Part shown: one piece after another, positions 44,168 to 54,777 of the stretch
Layout of the letters: every line of letters starts with the position of its first letter
How positions within the stretch are numbered: the stretch's first letter is position 1
Assembly (NCBI GenBank): GCA_946811185.2
Contig: OX328096.1
Span: 23,997,881-24,061,880, forward strand
Direction of reading: 5' to 3'
Source of the DNA: Hippopus hippopus
Taxonomy: Eukaryota; Mollusca; Bivalvia; Cardiida; Cardiidae
Length of the DNA stretch: 64,000 bases
Made by a program: the position numbers and the translations under genes
Notes under the pieces: model-generated
Told to the model about the DNA's origin: nothing
The model's database searches: none
Seen by the model: only the letters and a program-made list of their open reading frames with translations

Positions 44168-44246
44168 GATTATACATACATACATACACACACCACACCC
44201 ACCCACACACACAAATTATATATTTGAGAGAGAGAGAGAGAGAGAT
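44168..44246 (+). repeat. (CA)n and (GA)n microsatellites
   Basis: ATACATACATACACACACCACACCC... followed by GAGAGAGAGAGAGAGAGAGA. Confidence 0.95.
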
Positions 44247-44647
44247 GTTGATCAAGGGAAATAACTCATGTTCACTCGTAACAGGTATGCATAGTTTGTT
44301 ACCATTTACCTCCCTTGATTATCGAGCTGCACTATTATTTGATCGGTGTAGGATATTCAAGTCTTTCGGATAAATTTAATGATCAGATGAGTTGATTATT
44401 CTATGAAGTGAGGTTTGTATGATTCAATTTTTTGTTCCAGAACTTAACCATTCATGTCACTGGAAAATTTTTTTCTGCTACTAATGATTTGGAAATCTTA
44501 TCAAAGCACTCTTTGTTAGAGTTCATTGAATGATTGATATTCGTTATGAACAATACTTGAATAGACTGGCTTGTATTCAGTGCCATCATCTTTACATTTG
44601 AGTGGAAAAGATGATGGGCTGGCTATTTTCCCTATGAAAGTTTTTTG

Positions 44648-44870
44648 CCATACAGACTTATAGTGATTTTCTGACGGTCCTGAGGAAAAACCTCTTGACA
44701 ATATAGTGGGGAAAGGAGAAAATGCTCGTAACCAGCACTGTCTCCTTTCCCAACTATGTTTTCTATCAAAGACAAAACTCAACATTTTAGCAACATGTAA
44801 TTTCTTTTTGTCAGTAAATGCTTTCAACTTGGATGAGTCTCAAGTTTTATCATTTGGTAACAAGTTAATA
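44648..44870 (+). repeat. MITE family A copy
   Basis: GACGGTCCTGAGGAAAAACC, GGAGAAAATGCTCGTAACCAGC, right end CATTTGGTAACAAGTTAA. Confidence 0.85.
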
Positions 44871-44886
44871 AAAGATGAACCTTGAT

Positions 44887-45091
44887 TAACCCTTAAGCTG
44901 CCAAGCGTGACTCACTGACCTTTTGCGGACAGTGTACATCAAGATCAGACTGCACAGAACGTGCAGTCTGATCTTGAATCTACACTGTCCGATATGAAGA
45001 TATTTTTATCCAAAAGTTTGAAATAGCATTATTTGGGTTTTTACTATCGGCTTGAAAGTTTCATTTCACATATTTAGCAGGATAAGGGTTG
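44887..45091 (+). repeat. MITE family B, best full-length copy
   Basis: TTAACCCTTAAGCTGCCAAGC left end, perfect palindrome AGACTGCACAGAACGTGCAG, CTATCGGCTTGAAAGTTTCA, right end TTTAGCAGGATAAGGGTT. TTAA at both borders in near-consensus form. Confidence 0.95.
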
Positions 45092-45549
45092 AGATATAAA
45101 CATAGGAATCACTAACACGAACAATTTATCCAGCCAGTGGCGGCCACAAAATGCCTTCAAAACTGGCACAGTTTTTGAAGCAAATATAGCTGGACTTTAT
45201 GGGAAAATTGCTTTCTGTGAGCAGCAATTTATCTCAAGTTTTCATAATGTTGCCGTGATCGTGCTTGGACCCAATCTAACTAGATCTAAAGCAATTTAGA
45301 GAAAGTTCTCCATGTTAGGTTATTAACGACTTTTTGCTATATTGCTATTGTAGAACAGTAAGAGACCAATATGTTAGTTTTTTTCAATCAACATAATGAC
45401 ATATTCAGTATATTGCAACTTTCAAAATCAAAAATAAAATGGAAAAGCACTAGTTCTACTCACGGAAGAGATGCTATCGCTTGATAATAAAAACGATCCA
45501 TAATGCCGGCAAAAATATTCAATGACCAAGCAGCGTTGAATACAAAGTT
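45092..45549. other. Unassigned stretch
   Basis: No gene or repeat family recognised. Confidence 0.4.
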
Positions 45550-45757
45550 AATGTATGTACCAAACATCCTAGTTTTAATGACCATGGGGAAGAAGGCTTT
45601 CAAAAACGTTGTGGGGCAAATGCAGGTAGCCAGTATTTTCTCCTTTTCCAATAATGTGTTCTACTATACCAAAGACTAAACCATCACTAGACACATCTAA
45701 TATGTCGTCTGCAAATCCCTTCAGTTTGGACAATTAGTGAATTGGTAGAGAGTAGAT
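45550..45757 (+). repeat. MITE family A copy
   Basis: GTACCAAACATCCTAGTTTT, AAAACGTTGTGGGGCAAATG (palindrome left arm shortened), CCAATAATGTGTTC, TCGTCTGCAAATCCCTTCAG. Confidence 0.8.
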
Positions 45758-45819
45758 GTCTATGAAACTATTTATTCCCTTTATCTTAACATGAAATGGA
45801 GATATTTATTTGTTTTAGT

Positions 45820-45925
45820 GTATGATCGAAATTTTCATCGATTGAAAGGAGAGGGCTCTATTTTCACGAGTGGCGATGCGACGAGTGAAAATAAAGCTCT
45901 TGATTTTTACGAGGTGAAAGAAAAT
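45820..45925 (+). repeat. Diverged copy of the TTTTCACGAGTG hairpin repeat
   Basis: CTATTTTCACGAGTGGCGATGCGACGAGTGAAAATAAAG is a palindrome like the one at 46550-46600. Confidence 0.65.
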
Positions 45926-46496
45926 TCGCTGAAACTACTACCCTATTTCTTTTATGCTATCAACTGGGAATATTGAACAGCAGATGAATAGCTTACAAAG
46001 ATAAAATTTTCCCGATAATTAATAATTTGGAAGGGATGAGGGAAGCAGAAGTAGCTTTTTCAAAGGGAGTTAATTAAGTTTACGTTCGTAAGGAAGGAAT
46101 GGGGGAAAATAGTTCCGGCTAGAAAAAGTTATAAGATTCACTGGCGAATGATGAAATTAACCGGTGATTTTATAAGATTGTAATTCACTGTTTTATTTCA
46201 TGCTTTCCGGTAGGTTATCGAGAAATATCGGTGAAATAATTTTCGATATTTCATAGTTACGACCAGTGAAAATACCGATTTTTATATTCTAGTTACCTAG
46301 GTAAAATGCGCTTGACCCACAACCAGATTGGAAATATGACGTCATTTACCTTACATTTCTCGCGCTTGACGTAATATTGTAATGCGTTGCTATGCGGAGG
46401 GGGTACGCCACGGGGAATAACTGAAAAGACCTGTACTGGATTTTGATAAAGTTCCTCCCAGAAAGGGTTGAAAGCATGAAATAAATAGAATACATG

Positions 46497-47794
46497 TATT
46501 TGTTTTTTTCGGTTAAAGATAGAAATTTATTTCATCTCGTGAACACCATCGGTAATATTTTCACTCGTGGCTGCGCCACTCGTGAAAATATTACCGATGA
46601 TGTTCACTCGACAGGGTTCCTGCTGGGCTTCGCATTTGGCGCCATTTGCGATAGATTTTTAAATGTGGCGCCAAAAAATGCCGATTGGCGAAAATGACTG
46701 GCTACGATATTTTTCATATCGGGATGCCGAACATTTTAAAACTGGCCCCCTTCACTGCAATGCATGGATGCATGACCGCCAGTCCATCGATAAAAGTGAA
46801 ATAAATCAGCTGGAATAAACAACGGCATCGAAGTAATTAAAATTACTTCACAAATCGATGTCATTTACACCTGTCTATCCGAATATACTTACACTTTCGA
46901 TAACATAAACATCCGGCTAGAAAAAAATTGTAGGTTTATTATGGAAAACTGTCCGAAAGTGAAAGTATCGAAGACCAGTGGCCTATATCAATCGTGAATG
47001 TTACTAAATGTCCAAATGAATGATGATCGCAGGTAAAATACAGCGGGTTTCCAAAATGGCGACTGCGTCGACGTCGGCGTTGACTAAAACCCGAACCGTA
47101 ATGTTATCGTCGTCTTCGGCATTTTCTATGTCGTTCTTCCTCCGTTAATCGCCCACCTTTTCGGAAAACTTGTTCGGCTTTTTTAAAATTTTAACTTTTT
47201 TATACTGTTACAGATAAAAAAAAAAAAAGTCCCTACAGAAGCAATTTCTTTGTAAAGGAGAAATTTCTTCTTTTTTCTTAACATTTTTTTTTACATATTG
47301 ACTTGATTGTTTGGTTTGTACAATTTAAACTTCTATATGTTTCAAAAAGTCTTTCTTTAAAACTTTGTTACAAAAGTAGAAATTGCTCTCAATGACCTAT
47401 TTCTGCTTTTGTCTCAGTGGTTTTACAAACATTAAAGATAGATCTACTTAAACTTAATAGATGTTGTTTTTTCCATTGTTCACAAAAATAATTTTTTTAC
47501 TATATTCATGTAAAAGACATAGATATAAGTTATGAAATCTGATTAAAACAAATGTTTTCTTGTTTGTTGTTTTTTATTGACACAACCATGCGATGAAAAT
47601 TTATAGACCAATTCTTGATTATGCCTGACCCCCAGTACTTTCATTCTAAAATTGGCACCAACTGGCTCTAATTATTTCAATTTGACGCAAACTTTTCTCA
47701 TTTGGCGAAAGTGATGGCGCAAGAAAAAAAGAAGCCAGAGGGAACCCTGCTCGATGAAATAAATTTCGATCTTTAACCGAAAAAAACAAATAGG
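46497..47794. repeat. Palindromic element split by a transposon
   Basis: The left part, TTTTTTTCGGTTAAAGATAG..TTTCACTCGTGGCTGCGCCA (46500-46611), and the right part, TCGATCTTTAACCGAAAAAAAC (47768-47790), are the two ends of one palindromic element whose body is interrupted at 46612-47750. Confidence 0.8.
46612..47750. mobile_element. About 1.14-kb hAT-like non-autonomous transposon, nested in the palindromic element
   Basis: Ends CAGGGTTCCTGCTGGGCTTC / GAAGCCAGAGGGAACCCTG, flanked by CTCGA on both sides (46607-46611 and 47751-47755). Excising it plus one CTCGA rebuilds the host palindrome end. CAGGG termini and a short (5-bp) duplication fit some hAT groups. No transposase is present. Confidence 0.8.
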
Positions 47795-47962
47795 CCTATC
47801 CTCTAATATTTCTATATACTACTAAAAGCATTTAAAAAAAAAACTCTGTTCTATCAAAGTTTCAACAAATGTGAGAAACCTTCCGTACAGAAACTGAGAC
47901 CGTGTGAGCCCTGACAAGCCCAGACAAATTTCAAACAAGGCGATCCCGAAAGATAGTGCATA

Positions 47963-48192
47963 TTAACCCATGACCAAACAATCGCGAGTTTTTAACTACC
48001 CTGAATCAGAAAGCTTTGGAAAACAGTGTGGGTAAAAAAGAGAAAATGCTGGGAACCAGCATTTTCTCTGTTTTCCTACAATGTGATCTACCCTGTTTTT
48101 ACGAGAGATTGCATCATTTTATACCCTTTTAATATGTGTACTGCAAGTGCTTTCAATTTAGACAAGTATAAAATTGTGTCGCCTGCTAGATT
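47963..48192 (+). repeat. MITE family A copy
   Basis: TTAACCCATGACCAAACAAT, perfect AGAAAATGCTGGGAACCAGC core, ACTGCAAGTGCTTTCAATTT. Right end decayed. Confidence 0.85.
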
Positions 48193-48777
48193 TGCTAGGC
48201 ATGGCTTTGAATACGTGAAAAAGAGAATACAGTGGCTTCCGTATAACGCCGTTATCTGCTTTCCCACAGCGGTTGTAGAGGACTGTATCCTGTCACAATG
48301 ATTTTCATCTATGTTGCCCACGAAATATCATTTTAGCTATTTCAGAACCAATATTTTTCCAAGAATATTGCCAAACCCTCATTAAACACACTAAATACAC
48401 TCAGCAAAACTTATAACCAGTCACTTTTAATTCTCCTGCAAATTAGACCAGGTAATATACAGGTAAATAAAAAGAAAAATATAAAATATATCTAGACGTT
48501 AGCCATAGTACTGTAATAAAAAGACTCGATTCTGCCAACAAAAGGCAAGAGAAAACGTGTCTTTTGAAACAGAACGGCGCATGCTTGGTGTCAGTCAGCC
48601 AAAATAGGTAAAGAGAAAAATCTCTGTTATTGAAATTTTCAACAATAAAAAAAAAGGAAACTACTTTCTGCGTAAAAAAGTAATCGAAGAGAACGAGCAT
48701 GAAGTTTTCAAAAAATTATAATTTTCATTGTCGAATGAACGAATGTTTAGTAAGTTACTCTTACGAGAACAAGTCAA

Positions 48778-49062
48778 TAAATGAGCTGTGCTCTGTGAAA
48801 AGGGAGCTTAATGCATCTGCGATAAGTATCGAGCCAGGTCAGCCTGCACAGGCCGCAAAGGCTGACCTAACCCGTAACTTTCCGCTATAGGTCAATTTTC
48901 TGTATTTACAAGGACCAGTTTACCACATGAATCAGTCCGTGGTTACACAAAGTGCATTTTATGGATCCATGATCATATGATGACTTGCTCGGTATCATAC
49001 ATCACAGAAATGCATTAAGCTCCTCTTTGCCTGAGCGGAGCTTAATCTTTTCAGAAGTAGGC
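48778..49062. repeat. Family D copy, complete
   Basis: GAGCTGTGCTCTGTGAAAAG left end, hairpin AGGTCAGCCTGCACAGGCCG..GGCTGACCT, ATGGATCCATGATCATATGA, right end AATGCATTAAGCTCC. Confidence 0.85.
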
Positions 49063-49314
49063 TCAGGTATGGTTTTACACTATGTAGTCAATCATTCTGC
49101 GAAAAATAAAAGCAAATGAACAGTCTTCTCTGAACAGTGGATGCAAAACAGGGTCTACGGGGAATTACAGCTTAAAAGTGGTCTGTAGAAGTTTTGTTGA
49201 ATGTGAATGAAATAGACATTTTCAGTCATTACTACATGTATGCATGTAGATACATGTATTACAATTTCAGAGCATTATTTTTCTGTCAGAATATCTTGCA
49301 ATGATGCAAACAAC

Positions 49315-49375
49315 GTAGATTCAAGATCAAGCTGCACGTTCTGTGCACTTATCTTGATCTATACTGTCCGCTTCA
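49315..49375 (-). repeat. Family B core fragment
   Basis: GATTCAAGATCAAGCTGCACGTTCTGTGCA..ATCTTGATCTATACTGTCCGC. Confidence 0.65.
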
Positions 49376-49410
49376 ACAATTTATTCCAGCCTCTGCGCTG
49401 TAAGGGTGAA

Positions 49411-49728
49411 GATGTTTGTTTGATGTTTAAAGCCGTTTTCCTAATTACATGTAATTCGGTTATATCGCGGTGACCAGTGCACCTATCCATGCTTTTATGG
49501 AGTTTTCTTTCAACAGTACTTCGCTCACTATTCTTCCCAGAGCCACTAGCTGTTTTCCCACATTCCAATCTTCTAAAAAATATGATTAGCGGTGAGAGAG
49601 AAATGAATCTTGTCGCAATGACTAGCATGAATCCTCAGAAGGACATTGGCCAAGCTGGGGATTCGAACCAGCGATCTCAGCTCACAAGTCATGTACGTTC
49701 CCGACTGCGCAAGGGCTAAGACACGTTC
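49411..49728 (-). repeat. SINE family E copy
   Basis: Starts GTTTGATGTTTAAAGCCG, body TTATATCGCGGTGACCAGTG, head complement GGGGATTCGAACCAGCGATC. Confidence 0.85.
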
Positions 49729-49730
49729 AT

Positions 49731-49818
49731 CTTAACCTTTTACCACACAAATTCCACTTTTAACAACCCTGAAAGAGATCGCTTTAGAAAACATTGTGGG
49801 AAAAGGTGAAAATGCTGG
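49731..49818 (+). repeat. MITE family A, left half truncated by family C
   Basis: TTAACCTTTTACCACACAAA..GGGAAAAGGTGAAAATGCTGG, then a sharp switch at 49819 into a family C right part. Confidence 0.85.
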
Positions 49819-49926
49819 CAGGTCTACTGTAGCACAAAATCTAATGTAGTCGTAAAGTGCCATTTCGGATCAGCCTGCGCGGACTGCAAATGTCCGAATG
49901 CCCCCTTTCGCGTGTTGCAAGCCATA
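49819..49926. repeat. Family C truncated copy
   Basis: CTACTGTAGCACAAAATCTA, GGATCAGCCTGCGCGGACTGC, AATGTCCGAATGCCCCCTTT. One hairpin is collapsed and the rest missing. Confidence 0.85.
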
Positions 49927-50114
49927 TTAAAAAAAAAAAACTGGCATACAACAAATACTCAAACGCGCCTGTACACTTTCTTCATTAGTGCCATACTTGA
50001 AAACTACAGCGTCGTGAAAAACCTGTGATGCGAACAATTCTTGTCCATTCTTTTCCTATTATTGGTCTTTATTGACCGATATTCACCCTTTGAACTTTAA
50101 GCGGATTCTCTGGC

Positions 50115-50185
50115 ATTGTAAATCAATTTAGATCAGACTGCATGGCACGTGCAGCCTGATCTTGAATATCCATTGCGCGATGGAT
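50115..50185 (+). repeat. Family B core fragment
   Basis: TTTAGATCAGACTGCATGGCACGTGCAGCCTGATCTTGAATAT.. palindrome remnant. Confidence 0.65.
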
Positions 50186-50273
50186 ATTGAGAATTTTGGC
50201 CAGCAAAGCAGTGGATTTTCAAAAACTGAAATGTTTCGTTTGACTCGCACTCCATGATAATAAATACATCATT

Positions 50274-50472
50274 TTCTAAGCATTCTTGAGTTTTAACAAC
50301 CATGAGGAAGACGGCTTCTGAAAACATTGTGGGAGAAGGAGAAAATGCTGGTTACCAGCATTTTCTCCTTCTCCCACAATGTTTTCTACCAATCCAAAGA
50401 CAAATTTCAATTTTTTGAGTCGAATATATTTTGGAGTTTGCAAACGCTTTCTATTTTGACAAGTTGAAGAAC
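50274..50472 (+). repeat. MITE family A copy
   Basis: TTCTTGAGTTTTAACAACCA, perfect palindrome GGGAGAAGGAGAAAATGCTG with compensating changes on both arms (GAAGGAG/CTCCTTC), and TTTGCAAACGCTTTCTATTT. Confidence 0.9.
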
Positions 50473-50550
50473 TACACAAAGTCAATTATTTTGCGTGCAA
50501 TCATGTCTTCAGAGTTATCCTATTTGGCCAACATATCAAAGGTCGTCAGG

Positions 50551-50771
50551 CATAAACTCTTTACCAAACGACAGAATTTTAAACTTGTCCAAATTGAAAG
50601 CATTGGCAGACGACAAATTCAGTGTTGCCCAATTAGCTATATTATATTTGAAAGGTTGAAAAACATTGTGGGAAAAGGAGAAAATGCGGGTTACCAGCAT
50701 TTTCTCCTTTTCCCATAGTGTTTTCAAAGTCTTTCTTCGAAGTCGTTTAGAATCGGGATTGTGTGGTAAAG
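50551..50771 (-). repeat. MITE family A, near-consensus copy
   Basis: AACTCTTTACCAAACGACAG, CTTGTCCAAATTGAAAGCAT, GGGAAAAGGAGAAAATGCGG, ends TTGTGTGGTAAAG. Confidence 0.95.
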
Positions 50772-50879
50772 ATCGCTGCCAACTAAATAATTTCGACATT
50801 TTCGGAAGACCAAAAGTAGATTCTACTGCAGGTTTAAGATTATTTCGGTTATATTTTAGCATCAGGTAGCGGCCCATGT

Positions 50880-50945
50880 TGATTCCAGATCGGACTGCAC
50901 GTTCTATGCAGTCTTATCTTGATCCTCTCCAGTCCGATAAGCTAT
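50880..50945 (-). repeat. Family B core fragment
   Basis: CCAGATCGGACTGCACGTTC..GCAGTCTTATCTTGATC..CAGTCCGATAAG. Confidence 0.65.
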
Positions 50946-51166
50946 TGAAGTTACCATTGACAGTGAAAGTAAAAAAAAAAAAACTCGTGGCGCTACAAAA
51001 GTTCTTCTGGAAAGAGGGTGGGCAAACAGGAAAACAGATCTCTCTCGAATAGAGCGTAGCAAATGGAGAAATTACTCGATATGTAATATTTCTTCATGCC
51101 CAACAATTTTTTCATATAATATTTGTGTAATAAAAAAAACTTAGTTTATGCAAAGTATCAATTTTT

Positions 51167-51405
51167 ACCTTTTACCATACAATCTCGATTTTTAACGACC
51201 CCCCCCCCCCAAAAAAAAAAAACAAAACATGCTTTAGAAAACTGTGGAAAAAGGAGAAAATGCTGGTTACCAGTATTTTCTCCTTTTCTCACAATGTTTT
51301 CTAACCTTTCAAGGGAAAATACCATCATTTGAGTTCCGATTACTTTGTCGTCTGCAAATGCTTTCAATTTGGACCAGTCAGAAATTTTGTCGTCTGGTAA
51401 AGAGT
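51167..51405 (+). repeat. MITE family A copy
   Basis: TTACCTTTTACCATACAATC, C13A12 tract insertion, palindrome GGTTACCAGTATTTTCTCC, TTGTCGTCTGCAAATGCTTT, right end GTCTGGTAAAGAGT. Confidence 0.9.
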
Positions 51406-51611
51406 GTAAAAGATCTCTTTGAGGTAGTCTGCTGCAAAATAGTTCAAGAAGGCGGATGGGTAAAGACAAACTGCAATCAAATACTTTTGGCTGATTTTAA
51501 CTCAGCGTCGTTGAATGTTTTCCTTTTTCCTGTTATGATTGCCAGTGATTGTAATGTGTGCGGTAATATCATGTAAAAACGGATTTTTCAATTGTTACCT
51601 TTGATTACAAT

Positions 51612-52088
51612 CATTCCTTTACCACATTATAGTAATCTCGTGTTTTAACGACCCAGAGCAAGTAGGTTTTAAACTATTATGGTAAAAGGAGAAAAACGCT
51701 GACAACCAGCGTTTTCTCCAATTCCTCCATAAGAGAAAGAAGGCTTTATACTGTTAAAAGAAAAGGAGGAATGAGCTGACAAGCAGCTTTTACTCTAATT
51801 TCTATAATATTTCTACCCTTTCAAAGACAAATCCTGTTAACCCTTAGGCTGCTGAGCGCGCCTAAAGAACCTTTTGCAAGCGGTGTAGATCAAATTCAGA
51901 CTGCGCAACAAGTGCACTTTGATCTTGGATCTACACTGTCCGATAAGGAGATATTTCTCCCCTAAAATAACTTTGACATAGCAACCTTTACGTTTTTACT
52001 ATCGACTTGAAGGTGTCATTTAACTTAGCAGGATAAGGCCGTTGATAGCATTTGAGCGACATTTACTTTGTCGTCTGCAAATTCTATT
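51612..52088 (+). repeat. MITE family A copy with internal duplication and a nested family B
   Basis: TTTACCACATTATAGTAATC left end. The palindrome module is duplicated (AAACGCTGACAACCAGCG near 51697 and AGCTGACAAGCAGCT near 51775). After CAAAGACAAATCCTG the sequence enters family B, then resumes with CATTTGAGCGACATTTACTT and GTCGTCTGCAAATTC. Confidence 0.85.
51836..52036 (+). repeat. MITE family B, full-length, nested in family A
   Basis: TTAACCCTTAGGCTGCTGAG left end, core AGACTGCGCAACAAGTGCAC, right end TTAGCAGGATAAGG. Direct evidence that B transposed after this A copy. Confidence 0.9.
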
Positions 52089-52177
52089 AACGACGTTCGC
52101 GACAGTTTCCATTCTCACGCTTCGTGTAACTATCACGCTCACCATTTACTCGAAACGGTGACCACCTAACACCGTTG

Positions 52178-52242
52178 TCTGCGCATGTCATATTCTTCGA
52201 AGATTCGACCTGTCTGCTACGACGCATCACCCATCCTCCAAT
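52178..52242 (-). repeat. Short dispersed repeat, inverted partner of 3310-3372
   Basis: GCGCATGTCATATTCTTCGA and CGACCTGTCTGCTACGACGCA are the reverse complement of the 3310-3372 words. Confidence 0.65.
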
Positions 52243-52454
52243 ACCAGGGAAAAGTAGGGCTTATACCGAAGCTATTAGCCTATTACCCAAGCATGTAGGG
52301 GCTGTTTAATAAATGGCCGATGCATAGGTTACATGCTAGCCGATCATAGCTGAATGAATCGCGCCAGGTAGCGTTTTATTGAGTAAACGTTTATTTCATT
52401 TTGAAATTCAAAGTAACGGTTGTTGTTTTGAAAAGTAGCCCGGTACCCAGAATG

Positions 52455-52616
52455 CCCAAATTAGATAGATGTGTATTTGTAGAATGCCATCTAGCGGGAG
52501 ATAATGCACCTAACACAGTTGATCTTGCCACAATTGTCAATGTCTGCAGAATGGATAAACCAAGAACTAAAACGGGTCGTTTCATGTCAGCAAAACGAAA
52601 AAAAAAAAGTAAATGA
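52455..52616 (+). CDS. Small unrecognised frame, possible exon or transposon-protein start
   Basis: ATG at 52455 opens 53 codons (MPKLDRCVFVECHLAGDNAP...) ending in a very basic tail MDKPRTKTGRFMSAKRKKKS before TGA. The tail lies on an A11 run, so a one-base slip could extend the frame. Lys/Arg-rich KTGRF starts occur in uncharacterised mollusc and transposon-encoded proteins, but no domain can be named. The G+C content is higher than in the surroundings. An inverted dispersed repeat lies 200 bp upstream. Confidence 0.3.
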   Translation, partial: PKLDRCVFVECHLAGDNAPNTVDLATIVNVCRMDKPRTKTGRFMSAKRKKKSK

Positions 52617-52779
52617 ATCAAGCCAAATAATCGTATGCGTGACAAGAATCCGAAATTACGCTTTCAAAAGATCGGACTGAAAGTCAAAGTGAATCACCTA
52701 ACTACGTCACCTAACAACGGAAACATGGGCACATGCCACTAGCGCTCTGTCTGGCAGACGTATTATCGAGCTAAAACAT

Positions 52780-52845
52780 CTTTTCAGATGCAGATGCTTT
52801 GAGTTTGGTCTAGTCCAAAATTATGTCACTTGGTAAAGACTTGCA
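52780..52845 (+). repeat. MITE family A, right end only
   Basis: GATGCTTTGAGTTTGGTCTAGTCC..TCACTTGGTAAAGACTT. Confidence 0.65.
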
Positions 52846-52857
52846 GAAAACAAGGGG

Positions 52858-53094
52858 CTGTAACTCTTTCTCCTTTACCAGGCTATCCCTTAGCTTCATG
52901 AGTCTGCAGCAGACAACATTTGAAAACATTGATGTCAAAAGGAGAAATTGCTCCTACTGGCTGATTTCTCCTTTTCGCACAATGGTTTCTGACCTATCAA
53001 AGGACTGTGATACATGAATACCGGGTTTTGGTTTAGCGTCTGCAAACGCGTCAAATTTAGAAGAGTCTAGAATTAGTCGTTTGGTAATGGGTTT
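52858..53094 (+). repeat. MITE family A, diverged copy
   Basis: TTTCTCCTTTACCAGGC, AAACATTGATGTCAAAAGGAG, CTTTTCGCACAATGGTTTC, AGCGTCTGCAAACGCGTCAA, right end CGTTTGGTAATGGGTTTAA. Confidence 0.8.
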
Positions 53095-53940
53095 AATGCT
53101 AACATCGGTATTACATTTATATGCTATGGATTGGTTTATTATGACCAACAAACTTGATTCTTATAAACATTTCTGAATAGCTGAAAAAATTGAGATAATT
53201 TACTTCATATAATGTCTTTGTCTTTGACAAACCTTACATTTACTCATTAGTTATTGCCCCACCCACAAACCTAAAATGAATTTTTTTTTAAAAATAAGGC
53301 TGGTGACCTATTTGTTTAAAGCCTGATTCTTTTAGTTTAGTACCTGAATTTTAGTTATAGAAAAAGTAAGAAAAATCTGAATGTTAGAACATAAAAAAAA
53401 AATAACTTTAAAAGATACTTTTTTTTTTGGTTTGTTTTTTCCAAAATAAAGGTGTTTTAGCCATAAGTTAAGGGTATTTTTTTTTAAAGATTGATACTCA
53501 GTATACTCTAAATTATTATTATTATTATTTTTTTTTTTTTTTTTTCGTTAAATTTGATGTTTCACCAATACAATGACATGAAATTTGCTTATAATTGTTG
53601 TCATTTAAAAAAATATGCATAGACTTAGTTTTCATAGGTGAAATTTCATCCTGAACTGCCGCAATTCAGGGTGTACTAAAAGAAATATTCATAGAATTTT
53701 CCCAAAGCTGGTGACCCCCTTTTTTTTATCTCCTATTTTTGTAGATCAGATAATATACTATCACCACACGAAGTTTCTTAAAATTCTGAATGTTTTCAAA
53801 AAATGGTGAAACTGTAGCGATCGTCTGGTAATGAGTTATAATTTCCCTCGCAGACAACGCTTTGCGTCTTTTCGAAAATCTTTTTTTTTTTGTCTTAGAA
53901 CATTATCGCTATTGTTAGGAGCAATTTTTTTGCGACAATG
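53095..53940. other. Unassigned A/T-rich stretch
   Basis: Many poly-T and poly-A tracts. No gene or repeat family could be supported. TCGTCTGGTAATGAGTTA at 53822 is a stray family A end. Confidence 0.5.
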
Positions 53941-53942
53941 CT

Positions 53943-54160
53943 CTCACTTAACAAAGGGTTCCTTCGTTGCTCAGTGGTCAAGTGAAGGGCCTCACTGGAA
54001 TAAGTTTTCCGTTAGAGTACCCTCTGGGCAGGACACTTCAGAGCCATAGCGTAGTACTGGTAAAACCCAGGACATACAACAGTAAGCGAGCTATTGCAGT
54101 GATATGACTGAAATAGTGTTGAAAGCGGCGTAAAACACCAATCAATCAATCAATCACAAA
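53943..54160 (+). repeat. SINE family F
   Basis: Starts near CACTTAACAAAGGGTTCC with TTGCTCAGTGGTCAAGTG (A-box-like). It contains GAGTACCCTCTGGGCAGGAC and ends in the mollusc-type tail GCGGCGTAAAACACCAATCA followed by (ATCA)n. Confidence 0.8.
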
Positions 54161-54245
54161 TTAAACCTTAGTTTATATCGATTATCAATACTTTACAAGG
54201 ATGTTTTCAAAGTCGTATGCAGCAAATCTTCCCCCACCCCCACCC

Positions 54246-54462
54246 TTTAATCCTTATCGTGCTAAATAAGTTAAATGAAACTTTCAAGCCGATAGTAAAA
54301 ACTCTGAATAATCCTATTTCAATCTTATTTTTTGGACAAAAAATATTTTCTTATTGGACAGTGTAGATCCAAGATCAGACTGCACGTTCTGTGCAGTCTG
54401 ATCTTGATCTACACTGTCCACAAAAGGTCAGTGAGTCGCGCTTAGCAGCCGAAAGGTTAACT
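54246..54462 (-). repeat. MITE family B, full-length copy
   Basis: TTTAATCCTTATCGTGCTAAAT, CTTTCAAGCCGATAGTAAAA, core AGACTGCACGTTCTGTGCAG with perfect arms, right end CGCGCTTAGCAGCCGAAAGGTTAA. Confidence 0.95.
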
Positions 54463-54502
54463 TTGTCTAATTGTTCGGTCATCTTTTCGCGCATACAGAT
54501 TC

Positions 54503-54728
54503 CCAACTCTTTAACAGACAACAAAATTTTAGACTCAACCAAACTGAAAAGCAGTTGCAGACGATAATTCAAACATGGCCTAAATCGTTTGTACATGTAT
54601 TCGGCTCTGAAAGAGTAGAAAACGTTGTGTGAAAAGGAGAACATGCTGGTAACACATTATTTTCTCCTTTTCACAAAATGTGTTCAGAAACTTTTCTAAT
54701 TGGGGTCGTTGATACACAGGATTAAACA
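54503..54728 (-). repeat. MITE family A copy
   Basis: CCAACTCTTTAACAGACAAC, AAACGTTGTGTGAAAAGGAG, ATGCTGGTAACA, AAAATGTGTTCAG, end GATTAAAC. Confidence 0.85.
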
Positions 54729-54777
54729 ACTTTTTACAATATCGAGGCCGTTTTTTTCCGTAGTATGCATTGTACTG

